64,000 nucleotides of DNA from Fodinibacter sp963811825 (GTDB lineage: Bacteria > Actinomycetota > Actinomycetes > Actinomycetales > Dermatophilaceae): contig CAWESS010000022.1 of assembly GCA_963811825.1 (NCBI GenBank), forward strand, positions 248,001 to 312,000, written 5' to 3'. Numbering within the stretch: the stretch's first letter is position 1; every line of letters begins with the position of its first letter. Under the pieces are notes generated by a model. It was given only the letters and a program-made list of their open reading frames with translations. It searched no databases and had not been told where the DNA came from. A program made the position numbers and the translations under genes. This document shows, in pieces, positions 1 to 7,815 of this stretch.

Positions 1-515
1 TCGCCGGGCCGGGACGCGCCTTCGAGATCGCCCAGGGTCGCCTCGGCCCGGGTCGCGTGCACCACTGCATGCGCCTCATCGGGCTGGCCGAGAAGGCCCT
101 CGAGCTCGCCTGCGAGCGCGCGAGCAGTCGGGTGGCCTTCGGCAAGCCGATCGCCAACCTCGGTGGCAACCGCGAGCGGCTCGCCCGCGCCCGCATCGCC
201 ATCAACCAGGCGCGCCTGCACGTGCTGCACGCGGCCTGGAAGCTCGACACCGTCGGCATCGAGGGGGCCCAGTCCGAGGTCTCCGAGATCAAGGCAGCGG
301 TGCCGCAGATGGCGTGCGACGTCATCGACCTGGCGATCCAGCTGCACGGCGGCGGCGGCATGAGCGAGGACTTCCCGCTCGCCGCGGCGTACGCCGGGGC
401 GCGCAGCCTGCGCCTGGCGGACGGCCCTGACGAGGTGCACCTGGGAGTCGTCGCCCGTCACCTGCTGCGCCCGTATGCCAGCGCTGCTGCCTCGGTGGCG
501 GGGGAGGCCCGATGA
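1..515 (+). CDS. Acyl-CoA dehydrogenase, C-terminal part (cut by window start)
   Basis: The reading frame is open from base 3 and encodes the C-terminal four-helix domain of an acyl-CoA dehydrogenase. It begins AGPGRAFEIAQGRLGPGRV, followed by HHCMRLIGLAEKAL, the usual segment after the beta domain. The late GGGGMSEDFPLA is the flavin-proximal 'QxxGGxG' region. The FAD enzyme introduces a double bond into an acyl-CoA. Its TGA overlaps the ATG of the next SDR gene (ATGA), so the two are translationally coupled. With the APH-type kinase downstream it resembles the split form of ACAD10/ACAD11. The start and substrate pocket lie outside the window. Confidence 0.93.
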   Translation, partial: AGPGRAFEIAQGRLGPGRVHHCMRLIGLAEKALELACERASSRVAFGKPIANLGGNRERLARARIAINQARLHVLHAAWKLDTVGIEGAQSEVSEIKAAVPQMACDVIDLAIQLHGGGGMSEDFPLAAAYAGARSLRLADGPDEVHLGVVARHLLRPYASAAASVAGEAR

Positions 516-1324
516 GCCGGCGTGTCCTCGTCACCGGCGGCGCCTCGGGGCTGGGCCTGGCGCTGACCCGGCTCATGCTCGACCGCGGCGACACCGTGCT
601 CGTCGTCGACCTCGCGGAGGAGCGCCCGGATGCCGTACCCGAGGGTGCGGCCTACCGTCGCCTCGACGTGCGCTCGCAACAGGACTGGGATGCCGCGATG
701 GCGTGGGTGCGCGACACGTGGGGTGGTCTCGACCTCCTCGTCAACAACGCCGGGGTCGCGACGGGCGGGCGCATCGACGTGGAGTCGATGTCGGACTGGG
801 AGCGCGTCGTCGACATCAACCTCCTCGGTGTCGCCCGCGGCTGCCACACCTTCACCCCGATGCTCAAGGCCCAGAAGTCGGGGCACATCGTCAACGTCGC
901 CTCGCTCGCCGGGCTCGTCCACGGCCCGGGGATGTCGAGCTACAACGCGACGAAGGCGGGAGTCGTGGCGCTCAGCGAGACGCTGTCCTTCGAGCTCGCG
1001 CCGTGGTCGATCGACGTCTCGGTCGTCTGCCCGGCGTTCTTCCGCACCAACCTGCACGAGTCCTTCTCCGGCAAGGACGCCGCGATGCAGGAGGCCGGCG
1101 TGCGCCTCATCACCCAGGCCTCGGTGGATGCCGCGCACATCGCGGCGATCGTGCTCAAGGGGGTCGACGCGCGCAAGAGGGTCATCCTCACCGACCGGCT
1201 CGGCCGGCAGGCGTACTACTCCAAGCGCTTCGTCCGGCCGCTCTACGACCGGATGCTCACGTCCCAGGCCAAGCGGCTCGCGCGCCGGGCCGGCGCCGAC
1301 CCCGCGGAGCTCGCCGGTGGGTGA
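512..1324 (+). CDS. SDR family NAD(P)-dependent oxidoreductase
   Basis: A 270-residue classical short-chain dehydrogenase/reductase. The cofactor motif TGGASGLG is at residues 8-15, NNAG follows near residue 85, and the catalytic Ser and YNATK lie near 133-150. Asp in VVDLAEE after the second strand suggests NAD(H) preference, which is inference. The start overlaps the upstream acyl-CoA dehydrogenase stop and the end overlaps the kinase gene by 8 bases, so all three form one operon. In that setting it probably oxidises or reduces a hydroxyacyl or keto intermediate. The exact substrate cannot be read from the sequence. Confidence 0.93.
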   Translation: MSRRVLVTGGASGLGLALTRLMLDRGDTVLVVDLAEERPDAVPEGAAYRRLDVRSQQDWDAAMAWVRDTWGGLDLLVNNAGVATGGRIDVESMSDWERVVDINLLGVARGCHTFTPMLKAQKSGHIVNVASLAGLVHGPGMSSYNATKAGVVALSETLSFELAPWSIDVSVVCPAFFRTNLHESFSGKDAAMQEAGVRLITQASVDAAHIAAIVLKGVDARKRVILTDRLGRQAYYSKRFVRPLYDRMLTSQAKRLARRAGADPAELAGG

Positions 1325-2399
1325 GGCCGTCGGTGCGGTTGCGGCGGTGCGCGACGAGGACGCCTTCGACGTCGAGCGCGCCGCGGCCTGGCTGCGCGAG
1401 AACGTCTCCGCTGCAGCCGATCTCGAGGGTTCGCCGGAGGTTCGCCAGTTCGTCGGCGGCGCCTCCAACCTCACGTACCTGCTCCGGTACCCCGGAGGAC
1501 GTGACCTCATCCTTCGCCGCCCCCCGGCGGGGACCAAGGCCAGGGGGGCGCACGACATGCGCCGCGAGCACGACCTCCAGGCTGCGCTGGCGGGCGCGTT
1601 CCCACTCGTGCCGGGGATGGTGGCCCACTGCGGCGACGAGAGCGTCATCGGCTCGGAGTTCTACGTCATGGAGCGCATCGAGGGCACCATCCTGCGGCGC
1701 GACATCCCGCCCGAGCTGGGCCTGGAGCCCGACGGCGTGAAGGCCCTGTGTGAGAACGCGATCGACACGTTGGTGAGGTTGCACGACGTGGACGTCACGG
1801 CATCCGGGCTGGCGGTTCTGGACCGGGGCGAGGGGTACGTGCGTCGCCAGGTGGAGGGGTGGTCGGGGCGGTACCGCCGCGCCCGCACCCCCGACGTCGG
1901 TGACTTCGAGGCGACGATGGCGTGGCTCGACGCGCACCAGCCGCCCGACCACCCCCACGTGCTGATCCACAACGACTTCCGGTTCGACAACCTCGTGCTC
2001 GACCCCGCCGACCCGACGCACATCGTCGGGGTGCTCGACTGGGAGCTCGCGACGGTCGGGGACCCCCTCATGGACCTCGGCTCGGCCCTGGCCTACTGGG
2101 TGGAGGCCGACGACGACCCGGCGTTCCTCGCAGTGCGGCTGCAGCCGACCCACTCGCCGGGCATGCTGACGCGCGCCGAGGTCGTCGAGCGCTACGCGTC
2201 CGCTCGCGGGCTCGACGTGACGCCGGAGGAGTGGCTGTTCTACGACGTCTTCGGCACGTTCCGGCTCGCCGGCATCGCCCAGCAGATCTACTACCGGTAC
2301 CACCACGGCCAGACGAGCAACCCGGCCTATGCGCGGTTCGGTGACCTCGTGCGGATCCTCGACGCGCGGTGCACCGCGCTCCTCACCGACCAGCCCTGA
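1317..2399 (+). CDS. APH-family phosphotransferase (ACAD10/LvaA-like acyl kinase)
   Basis: A 360-residue protein of the aminoglycoside-phosphotransferase/ACAD10 kinase fold. The N-terminal lobe has GGASNLTYLLRYPGG and an ILRRPP lysine/arginine strand. The catalytic loop HNDFRFDN is near residues 217-224, and the Mg-binding LDWELATVGDP follows near 240. The GTG at 1317 is chosen because it keeps a short overlap with the SDR gene; the frame stays open upstream but only as its shadow. In ACAD10/11 and the bacterial LvaA kinase, such domains phosphorylate 4-hydroxyacyl-CoAs. The adjacent acyl-CoA dehydrogenase supports the same role here. An antibiotic kinase is unlikely. Confidence 0.88.
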   Translation: MGEAVGAVAAVRDEDAFDVERAAAWLRENVSAAADLEGSPEVRQFVGGASNLTYLLRYPGGRDLILRRPPAGTKARGAHDMRREHDLQAALAGAFPLVPGMVAHCGDESVIGSEFYVMERIEGTILRRDIPPELGLEPDGVKALCENAIDTLVRLHDVDVTASGLAVLDRGEGYVRRQVEGWSGRYRRARTPDVGDFEATMAWLDAHQPPDHPHVLIHNDFRFDNLVLDPADPTHIVGVLDWELATVGDPLMDLGSALAYWVEADDDPAFLAVRLQPTHSPGMLTRAEVVERYASARGLDVTPEEWLFYDVFGTFRLAGIAQQIYYRYHHGQTSNPAYARFGDLVRILDARCTALLTDQP

Positions 2400-2444
2400 A
2401 TTCACAGCCCTGACCCCACAGACCTGACACCCGAAGGACACGAC

Positions 2445-3197
2445 ATGCCCACGACCCTCATCACCGGCGCGAGCTCGGGCCTCGGTGCCGAGATGGCCCG
2501 CCAGCTGGCCGACCGCGGCTGGGACCTCGCGCTGGCAGCCCGCCGCACCGAACGACTCGAGGGCCTGCGCGACGAGATCGTCGCCAAGCATCCCGGCCGG
2601 CGCGTCGAGCTGCGCGCCCTCGACGTCACCGTCGACGACCAGGTGTTCGAGGTGTTCCGGGCCTTCCGCGACGACTTCGGCACCATCGACCGGGTCGTCA
2701 TCAACGCCGGGCTGGGCAAGGGGGCGCCGATCGGCACCGGCCGCTACGACGCCAACCGCCAGACGGCGATGACGAACTTCGTGGCCGCGCTGGCCCAGAC
2801 CGAGGCCGCCATGGAGATCTTCCGTGCCCAGAAGCGCGGCCACCTCGTGATGATCTCCTCGGTCTCGGCGATGCGCGGCATGCGCAAGACGGTCACGACC
2901 TATGCCGCGACCAAGGCCGGGGTCGCCGCGCTCGCGGAGGGCCTGCGCAACGAGATGCTCGGTGAGCCCGACCTCGACATCCGCGTCTCGACGATCTACC
3001 CGGGCTACATCCGCTCGGAGATGAACGAGAAGGTCAAGAAGACACCGTTCATCGTCGACACGGAGACCGGCGTCCGTGCCATTGTCGAGGCCATGGAGAA
3101 GGAGAAGGCCAACGCGCTCGTGCCCGCGTGGCCCTGGGTGCCGCTCGGCAAGGCGATGCGCCACCTTCCGCTGCCCCTCGTCCGCAGGATCATGTGA
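2445..3197 (+). CDS. SDR family oxidoreductase
   Basis: A 250-residue short-chain dehydrogenase. It has TGASSGLG at residues 7-14, RRTERL after the second beta strand (suggesting NADP(H)), NAGLGKG, SSVSAM and YAATK. A Shine-Dalgarno GAAGGA lies 8 bases before the ATG. The C-terminus ends in PLPLVRRIM, as in SDR proteins associated with lipid or mycolate-like metabolism. It follows the kinase gene by 45 bases and precedes the hydroxyacid dehydrogenase by 2, so it probably shares the transcript. The role within the acyl-CoA operon is unknown. Confidence 0.92.
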   Translation: MPTTLITGASSGLGAEMARQLADRGWDLALAARRTERLEGLRDEIVAKHPGRRVELRALDVTVDDQVFEVFRAFRDDFGTIDRVVINAGLGKGAPIGTGRYDANRQTAMTNFVAALAQTEAAMEIFRAQKRGHLVMISSVSAMRGMRKTVTTYAATKAGVAALAEGLRNEMLGEPDLDIRVSTIYPGYIRSEMNEKVKKTPFIVDTETGVRAIVEAMEKEKANALVPAWPWVPLGKAMRHLPLPLVRRIM

Positions 3198-3199
3198 CC

Positions 3200-4165
3200 A
3201 TGGCGCGCGTTCTCCTCACTGCCCAGGTCGTCGGGGATGCCGTGGCGCGGCTTCGCGCGGACGGCCACGACGTGACCTTCCGCGACGTCGACTCGCCGAT
3301 GCCCCGCGACGAGCTGCTGGCAGCGGTGCCCGGGGTCGAGGCGCTGGTGGCGATGCTCGTGGACCGGGTCGATGGTGAGCTGCTCGATGCCGCCGGCCCG
3401 GGCCTGCGCGTCGTGGCGAACGTGGCCGTCGGGCACGACAACGTCGACGTGGCCGCCTGCCGCGAGCGCGGGATCATCGTGACGAACACCCCGGGTGTGC
3501 TGACCGATGCGACCGCCGACATCGCGATGTCGCTCATCCTCATGTCCACGCGGGGGTTGGGGGCTGCTGAGCGGCGGGTGCGCACCGGGGAGCCGTGGCG
3601 CTGGAGCCTCACGACGCACCTGGGCACCGGTCTGCGCGGCAAGACCCTGGGGATCGTGGGGCCCGGCGCCATCGGGCTGGCCACCGGTCGGCGGGCGAAG
3701 GCGTTCGGCATGGAGGTGCTGCTGGCGGGGCGCTCGTCGCCGGATCCTGCTGCCGTTGACGCGCTCGCGGCACGGGTGGTCGATCTCGAAGAGCTGCTCA
3801 CGGCATCCGACGTCGTGTCGTTGCACTGCCCGCTGACTCCTGCCACCCACCACCTCATCGGTGCGGCGCAGCTGCGCGCGATGAAGCCGACGGCGCACCT
3901 GGTCAACACCTCCCGCGGACCGGTCGTCGACGAGGCGGCCCTGGTCGCCGCGCTCGAGGCGGGGGAGATCGCCGGTGCCGGCCTCGACGTGTACGAGGAC
4001 GAGCCTCGGGTGCACCCCGGCCTGCTGGGGCGCGACGACGTCGTGCTGCTGCCGCACGTCGGCTCGGCGACGGTCGAGACGCGCACGGCGATGGCGGATC
4101 TCGCCGTGGCGAACGTCCTCGCGGTGCTGGCCGGCGACGACCCGGTCACCCCGGTGGGCGGCTGA
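3200..4165 (+). CDS. D-2-hydroxyacid dehydrogenase (glyoxylate/hydroxypyruvate reductase type)
   Basis: A 321-residue NAD(P)-dependent D-isomer-specific 2-hydroxyacid dehydrogenase. It has the substrate-domain loop VANVAVGHDNVD, the Rossmann motif GxGxxG written as GPGAIG, the catalytic Arg in NTSRGPVVDE, Glu in DVYEDEP, and His in LLPHVGSAT. A length near 320 is normal for the glyoxylate reductase group. The ATG sits two bases after the SDR stop. It faces glycerate kinase and their 3' ends overlap by 20 bases. A hydroxypyruvate reductase would make D-glycerate for that kinase; this pairing is inference. Confidence 0.92.
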   Translation: MARVLLTAQVVGDAVARLRADGHDVTFRDVDSPMPRDELLAAVPGVEALVAMLVDRVDGELLDAAGPGLRVVANVAVGHDNVDVAACRERGIIVTNTPGVLTDATADIAMSLILMSTRGLGAAERRVRTGEPWRWSLTTHLGTGLRGKTLGIVGPGAIGLATGRRAKAFGMEVLLAGRSSPDPAAVDALAARVVDLEELLTASDVVSLHCPLTPATHHLIGAAQLRAMKPTAHLVNTSRGPVVDEAALVAALEAGEIAGAGLDVYEDEPRVHPGLLGRDDVVLLPHVGSATVETRTAMADLAVANVLAVLAGDDPVTPVGG

Positions 4166-5279
4166 ACCACTCCCGGGCGAGTTGCTGACCGACGCGCCGC
4201 AGCAGGGCCGCCGCATCCTCGATCGAGCGCCTCGGGTCCGCTTCGAGGTCGGACAGCGGGTAGGCAGCGCGCACCCCGAGCGCTGACAGGTCGGCGTCGT
4301 CGAGGGCGAGGCGTCCGCACACCGCCACGACGGGGATGCCGTGCGCGGCCGCTCGCTGGGCGACGCCCCGAACGGCCTTGCCCGCCAGGGTCTGGGCATC
4401 CAGCGACCCCTCGCCGGTGACCACGAGGTCGGCGCCGGTCAGGGCCGAGTCGAGGCCGACGAGGTCGAGCACGACGTCCACCCCCGACGCCCGCTGCGCC
4501 CCGAGCACGGCGAGGAGTGCGAACCCGACGCCGCCCGCCGCCCCGGCCCCCGGCATCCAGGGGTGCGCCTCGACGGCGGTGGCCCAGTGGGCGAGGGCTG
4601 CTTCGAGCTGGGCGACCTCGGCGGCGGTGGCGCCCTTCTGCGGCGCGAACACCGCCGCAGCACCGGCCGGCCCGAGCAACGGGCTGTCCACGTCGGCGGC
4701 GAGGACGAGCCGGGTCGTGGTCAGGCGAGGGTCGAGCCCCGTGAGGTCGAGGTGCGCCAGCCCGGCCAAGGCCGCTCCGCCGTCGGGGAGGTCCACGCCG
4801 TCCACGTCGAGCAGTCGGGCGCCGAGGGCACGCAGCAGGCCCGCGCCTCCGTCGGTGCTGGCGGACCCGCCGACCCCGACGATGATCTCGGCGGCCCCGA
4901 GGTCGAGGGCCGCGAGGATCGCCTCCCCGAGACCACGGCTCGATGCCGTGAGGGGCGCCGGCACGGCATCCGGCAGTCGCCCGAGGCCGCACGCGTCGGC
5001 CATCTCGACCAGGACGGTCGTGCCTCGGCCGGCGAGCGTGGCGCTCACCGGCTCGCCCGTCGGGCCGTGCACGTCGGCCGCCACGCCGGCCCATCCGGAG
5101 GCCAGGGCCGCAGCGACGGTTCCCTCCCCTCCGTCGGCGACCGGAACGACCACGACCTCGGCGTGAGGTGCGACGTCCAGCAACCCGAGGCGGACGGCAT
5201 CCCCGACCTCGAGCGAGGTCAGCGATCCCTTGAAGGCATCGCTCGCGACGACCACCCTCGGACGCTCGGGCACGCCCAC
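4146..5279 (-). CDS. glxK: Glycerate 2-kinase (GlxK/GarK family)
   Basis: A 377-residue type-I glycerate kinase that phosphorylates D-glycerate to 2-phosphoglycerate with ATP. Family landmarks are SDAFKGSLTS near the N-terminus, VADGGEGT, IIVGVGGSASTDGGAG, LLGPAGAAAVFAPQKGA and VVTGEGSLDAQTLAGKA. The GTG at 5279 is one base after the stop of the GNAT gene, so the two are probably co-transcribed; a second GTG two codons later is also possible. It is convergent with the hydroxyacid dehydrogenase that could supply glycerate. Confidence 0.95.
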   Translation of the reverse strand: MGVPERPRVVVASDAFKGSLTSLEVGDAVRLGLLDVAPHAEVVVVPVADGGEGTVAAALASGWAGVAADVHGPTGEPVSATLAGRGTTVLVEMADACGLGRLPDAVPAPLTASSRGLGEAILAALDLGAAEIIVGVGGSASTDGGAGLLRALGARLLDVDGVDLPDGGAALAGLAHLDLTGLDPRLTTTRLVLAADVDSPLLGPAGAAAVFAPQKGATAAEVAQLEAALAHWATAVEAHPWMPGAGAAGGVGFALLAVLGAQRASGVDVVLDLVGLDSALTGADLVVTGEGSLDAQTLAGKAVRGVAQRAAAHGIPVVAVCGRLALDDADLSALGVRAAYPLSDLEADPRRSIEDAAALLRRVGQQLAREWFSRPPG

Positions 5280-5280
5280 G

Positions 5281-5769
5281 TCAGAGGTACCGGTGCATGA
5301 CGTGCAAGCCCACCCGGCCGTGGGTGGTCGAGTCGAAGGCCTCGGGGACCGTGCCGATGATCTGGAAACCGAGATCCTGCCACAGCGCCACCGCCGCCAG
5401 GTTCGTCTCCACCACGGCGTTGAACTGCACTGCGGCATAGCCCTGTTCGCGTGCCCACGTGAGCACCCACTCGCCCAGCAGCCGCCCCACCCCACGCCCG
5501 CGGGCGACCGGGGACACCATGAAGGATGCCGTCGCGACATGGCTCCCGCGGGCCGGACGGTTGGGGCCCGACTTCGCGGATCCGAGCACCGCACCCCCCT
5601 CGTCGACGGCGACGACGGTGACGCCTGGTGCGCCCTCGACCCACAGCCCCCACGCCTGCTCGGATGTCAGGTCGAGTGGGTAGGCGTAGGTCTCTCCCGC
5701 GGCGACGATGTCGCGGAACACCGGGAAGAAAGCCGGCCAGTCGGCGGCCTCGATCGGTCGGATGAGCAC
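5281..5769 (-). CDS. GNAT family N-acetyltransferase
   Basis: A 162-residue Gcn5-related acetyltransferase. The acetyl-CoA pyrophosphate loop is RGRGVGRLL, after the strand HVATASFMVSP. The later FNAVVETNLAAVALWQDLGF is the typical beta5/alpha4 region. The GTG start gives MLIRPIEAADW, the usual GNAT beginning. It resembles the phosphinothricin-acetyltransferase-like or L-amino-acid branch, but the substrate is not determinable. It is followed by glycerate kinase after one base and starts 9 bases after the end of the FMN-binding protein gene, so all three minus-strand genes may be one unit. Confidence 0.93.
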   Translation of the reverse strand: MLIRPIEAADWPAFFPVFRDIVAAGETYAYPLDLTSEQAWGLWVEGAPGVTVVAVDEGGAVLGSAKSGPNRPARGSHVATASFMVSPVARGRGVGRLLGEWVLTWAREQGYAAVQFNAVVETNLAAVALWQDLGFQIIGTVPEAFDSTTHGRVGLHVMHRYL

Positions 5770-5778
5770 CGTGGAGGA

Positions 5779-6213
5779 TCAGGCCTCGTCGGGCTTCATG
5801 TGCAGCCACGGGCGGGTCAGGCTGAACCGTCGGCCGGTGATCTCGTCGACCTCGATGACGATGACGTTGAACTTCGCGGTGTTGACCCAGGGGCGCAGGG
5901 GAAGCTGCTCGGTCTCGTCGATCTCGTGGTGCTCGAGCTGACGGGCACGGCCGCGGATGACGACGCTGCGCGCCTCCTCCTCGGTGTACTCGTCGATCTC
6001 GAACGCGACATCGGCGTTCATCGTCAGTCCGAGCAGCTTGCTGCCCTCAGCCGTGCGGAACACCAGGCGGCGCTCGTCGTCGACCGCGTAGTTGATCGGC
6101 ACGAGGTGCACCTCGTCGGCCAGGTGGAAGGCGAGCCGGCCGAACTCCTGGTCGTGGAGCATCTCCCAACAGGTGTCCTCGGTGAGGGTGGTGACGGGCG
6201 ATGAATCGGACAT
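5779..6213 (-). CDS. Pyridoxamine 5'-phosphate oxidase family (FMN-binding split-barrel) protein
   Basis: A 144-residue FMN-binding split-barrel protein. The first part, CWEMLHDQEFGRLAFHLADE, and VPINYAVDDERRLVFRT are characteristic of the actinobacterial 'pyridoxamine 5'-phosphate oxidase family' set, whose members bind FMN or F420. No PLP-salvage residues can be asserted. The ATG is preceded by GGAGG eight bases upstream (minus strand). It diverges from the FAD oxidoreductase gene across a 114-base gap that must hold both promoters. Confidence 0.88.
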   Translation of the reverse strand: MSDSSPVTTLTEDTCWEMLHDQEFGRLAFHLADEVHLVPINYAVDDERRLVFRTAEGSKLLGLTMNADVAFEIDEYTEEEARSVVIRGRARQLEHHEIDETEQLPLRPWVNTAKFNVIVIEVDEITGRRFSLTRPWLHMKPDEA

Positions 6214-6315
6214 CGGGCCTCCTGTGCAGGGGTTCGTGTCCCCGAATCTATCGACACCCGCGCGGCGCGGCTCGTCGGGGAGACCGTTCTCACCCGAACC
6301 GTCCTGACCCGTGGG

Positions 6316-6321
6316 TACGGT
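6316..6321 (+). promoter_or_regulatory. -10 hexamer of leaderless promoter (TACGGT)
   Basis: TACGGT ends 6 bases before the ATG at 6328 and no Shine-Dalgarno is present, so transcription probably starts at the start codon. It lies in the divergent gap with the FMN-binding protein gene. Confidence 0.6.
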
Positions 6322-6327
6322 GCGCAC

Positions 6328-7500
6328 ATGAGCCATGCGCAGGTCGTCGTCATCGGTGCCGGTCCCGGTGGGCTGGCTGTTGCTGCCGCGCTCGGGCGGC
6401 GTGGGGTCGAGGCCCTCGTGGTCGACCGGGCCACCGATGTGGGCAGCTCCTGGCGCAACCACTACGAGCGGTTGCACCTGCACACCCCGCGGCGGTGGTC
6501 CGGTCTGCCCGGGCACCCGATCCCGCGGCGCTTCGGCCGCTGGGTCGCGCGTGAGGACGTCGTGCGCTACCTCGAGGAGTACGTCGACCACTTCGGGATC
6601 CGCCTGCGGCTCGGTACCGCGGTGAACCGCATCGAGCGCGCCACCGCACCCGCCGCCGTGAACGGGTCGGCCCCGGCGCGCTGGGTCGCACGGCTCGCGG
6701 ACGGCACGACCACCACCGCCGAGCACGTCGTCGTCGCCACCGGCTACAACCACACCCCGGTCACGCCCGACTGGCCGGGCCTCGACGGGTTCACCGGACA
6801 GCTCGTGCTCGCCCGCGACTACCGCAACGGCCGCCCGTTCGCCGGCCGCGACGTCCTCGTCGTCGGCACCGGCAACACCGGCACCGAGATCGCCACCGAC
6901 CTCGCCGAGCACGGCGCCACCCGCGTCTGGCTGGCCGTCCGCACGCCGCCGCACATCGTCCGCCGCGACATGCTGGGGTGGCCGGCCCAGGGCACCGGCA
7001 TCCTCGTGCGGCGACTGCCGCCGAAGCTCGTCGACCGGGTCGCGCACGGGCTGTCGGCCGTTCAGGAACCCGACCTTTCGGCCTACGGGATGCCGCGCGC
7101 CGCACCCGACCTCTACTCGCGCGTGTTCGAGGGCCGGGTTCCCGTGCAGGACGTCGGCATCGTCGACGCCATCCGCACCCGCCGGGTCGAGCCGGTGGCT
7201 GCGGTCGAGTCCTTCGACGGCGACGAGGTCGTGCTCAGCGACGGCTCGAGGCTGCGCCCGGATGCCGTGCTCGTCGCCGCCGGCTACCGCGCCGGTCTCG
7301 AGCCCCTCGTCGGCGACCTGGGGGTGCTCGACGGGCGAGGGCTGCCCGTCGTCCACGGTGCCCACGAGCCGCCCGGGGCGTCTGGGCTGTGGTTCACCGG
7401 CTTCACCAACCCGATCTCCGGGATGCTGCGTGAGCTGCGCATCGACGGCGAACGCATCAGTGCCGCCATCGCGGGTTCGGACACGCACCACCAGCACTGA
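6328..7500 (+). CDS. FAD-dependent NAD(P)-binding oxidoreductase (flavin monooxygenase/YUCCA-like)
   Basis: A 390-residue flavoprotein with two Rossmann motifs: GAGPGGL near residue 9 for FAD, and GTGNTGTE near residue 181 for NAD(P)H. The segment SSWRNHYERLHLHTPRR matches FMO/YUCCA-type group B monooxygenases, and VLVAAGYRAGLEPLVG is the C-terminal FAD contact. The FMO signature FxGxxxHSxxY reads FTGQLVLARDY, so the usual His is Leu. It diverges from the FMN-binding protein gene. The substrate is unknown. Confidence 0.88.
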   Translation: MSHAQVVVIGAGPGGLAVAAALGRRGVEALVVDRATDVGSSWRNHYERLHLHTPRRWSGLPGHPIPRRFGRWVAREDVVRYLEEYVDHFGIRLRLGTAVNRIERATAPAAVNGSAPARWVARLADGTTTTAEHVVVATGYNHTPVTPDWPGLDGFTGQLVLARDYRNGRPFAGRDVLVVGTGNTGTEIATDLAEHGATRVWLAVRTPPHIVRRDMLGWPAQGTGILVRRLPPKLVDRVAHGLSAVQEPDLSAYGMPRAAPDLYSRVFEGRVPVQDVGIVDAIRTRRVEPVAAVESFDGDEVVLSDGSRLRPDAVLVAAGYRAGLEPLVGDLGVLDGRGLPVVHGAHEPPGASGLWFTGFTNPISGMLRELRIDGERISAAIAGSDTHHQH

Positions 7501-7511
7501 AGGACACCTGA

Positions 7512-7571
7512 TGACGGGGTTGTCCGCTCGTGACGCGCGTACATGCCCGTCGTTGGCGGACAACCCCGTCA
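7512..7571. terminator. Long hairpin between convergent genes
   Basis: A perfect inverted repeat with 16-base arms, TGACGGGGTTGTCCGC at 7512-7527 and its complement at 7556-7571, with a 28-base loop. It sits 11 bases after the oxidoreductase stop and before the end of the facing small gene, fitting a bidirectional terminator. No U-tract follows. A third partial copy, GCGGACAACCC, occurs at 7611-7621. Confidence 0.65.
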
Positions 7572-7607
7572 CCGGTTGCCGCGAAGTCCTCCCGGATCAC
7601 CCTGACC

Positions 7608-7739
7608 TCAGCGGACAACCCACATCGCCAGCAGCACGACGCCCACGAGGACCAGGGCGAACCCGTTCGAGACCGGCATTCCCCACCATGCCCCGGGTGT
7701 CTCCGTCGGTGGTCTGCTGGGGCTCTTGCGTTGGTTCAT
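7608..7739 (-). CDS. Small single-pass membrane protein (43 aa)
   Basis: A 43-residue protein: a polar, proline-rich N-terminus (MNQRKSPSRPPTETPG), then one hydrophobic stretch, FALVLVGVVLLAMWVV, ending at the C-terminus. A Shine-Dalgarno-like GGGAG lies 5 bases before the ATG. Its last codons use the third copy of the GCGGACAACCC sequence found in the neighbouring hairpin, so gene end and terminator overlap. No function is recognised. The predicted topology is N-in or N-out single helix; the size, RBS and clean hydrophobic segment support a real gene, but only moderately. Confidence 0.55.
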   Translation of the reverse strand: MNQRKSPSRPPTETPGAWWGMPVSNGFALVLVGVVLLAMWVVR

Positions 7740-7815
7740 GGTGACTCCCGTCGATCGCGCCCTGTGGTCGCCGCATCCTCCCACCCGGCTGAGCGGCAGC
7801 GGCACCACGCCGAAG

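Noticed and set aside
458..1648. A 396-codon minus-strand frame opposite the SDR gene
   Set aside because: No recognisable domain, no start signal, and it lies across two well-supported plus-strand genes.
1317..2399. Aminoglycoside resistance kinase
   Set aside because: The fold is shared, but operon context with an acyl-CoA dehydrogenase and the ACAD10-like sequence argue for an acyl substrate.
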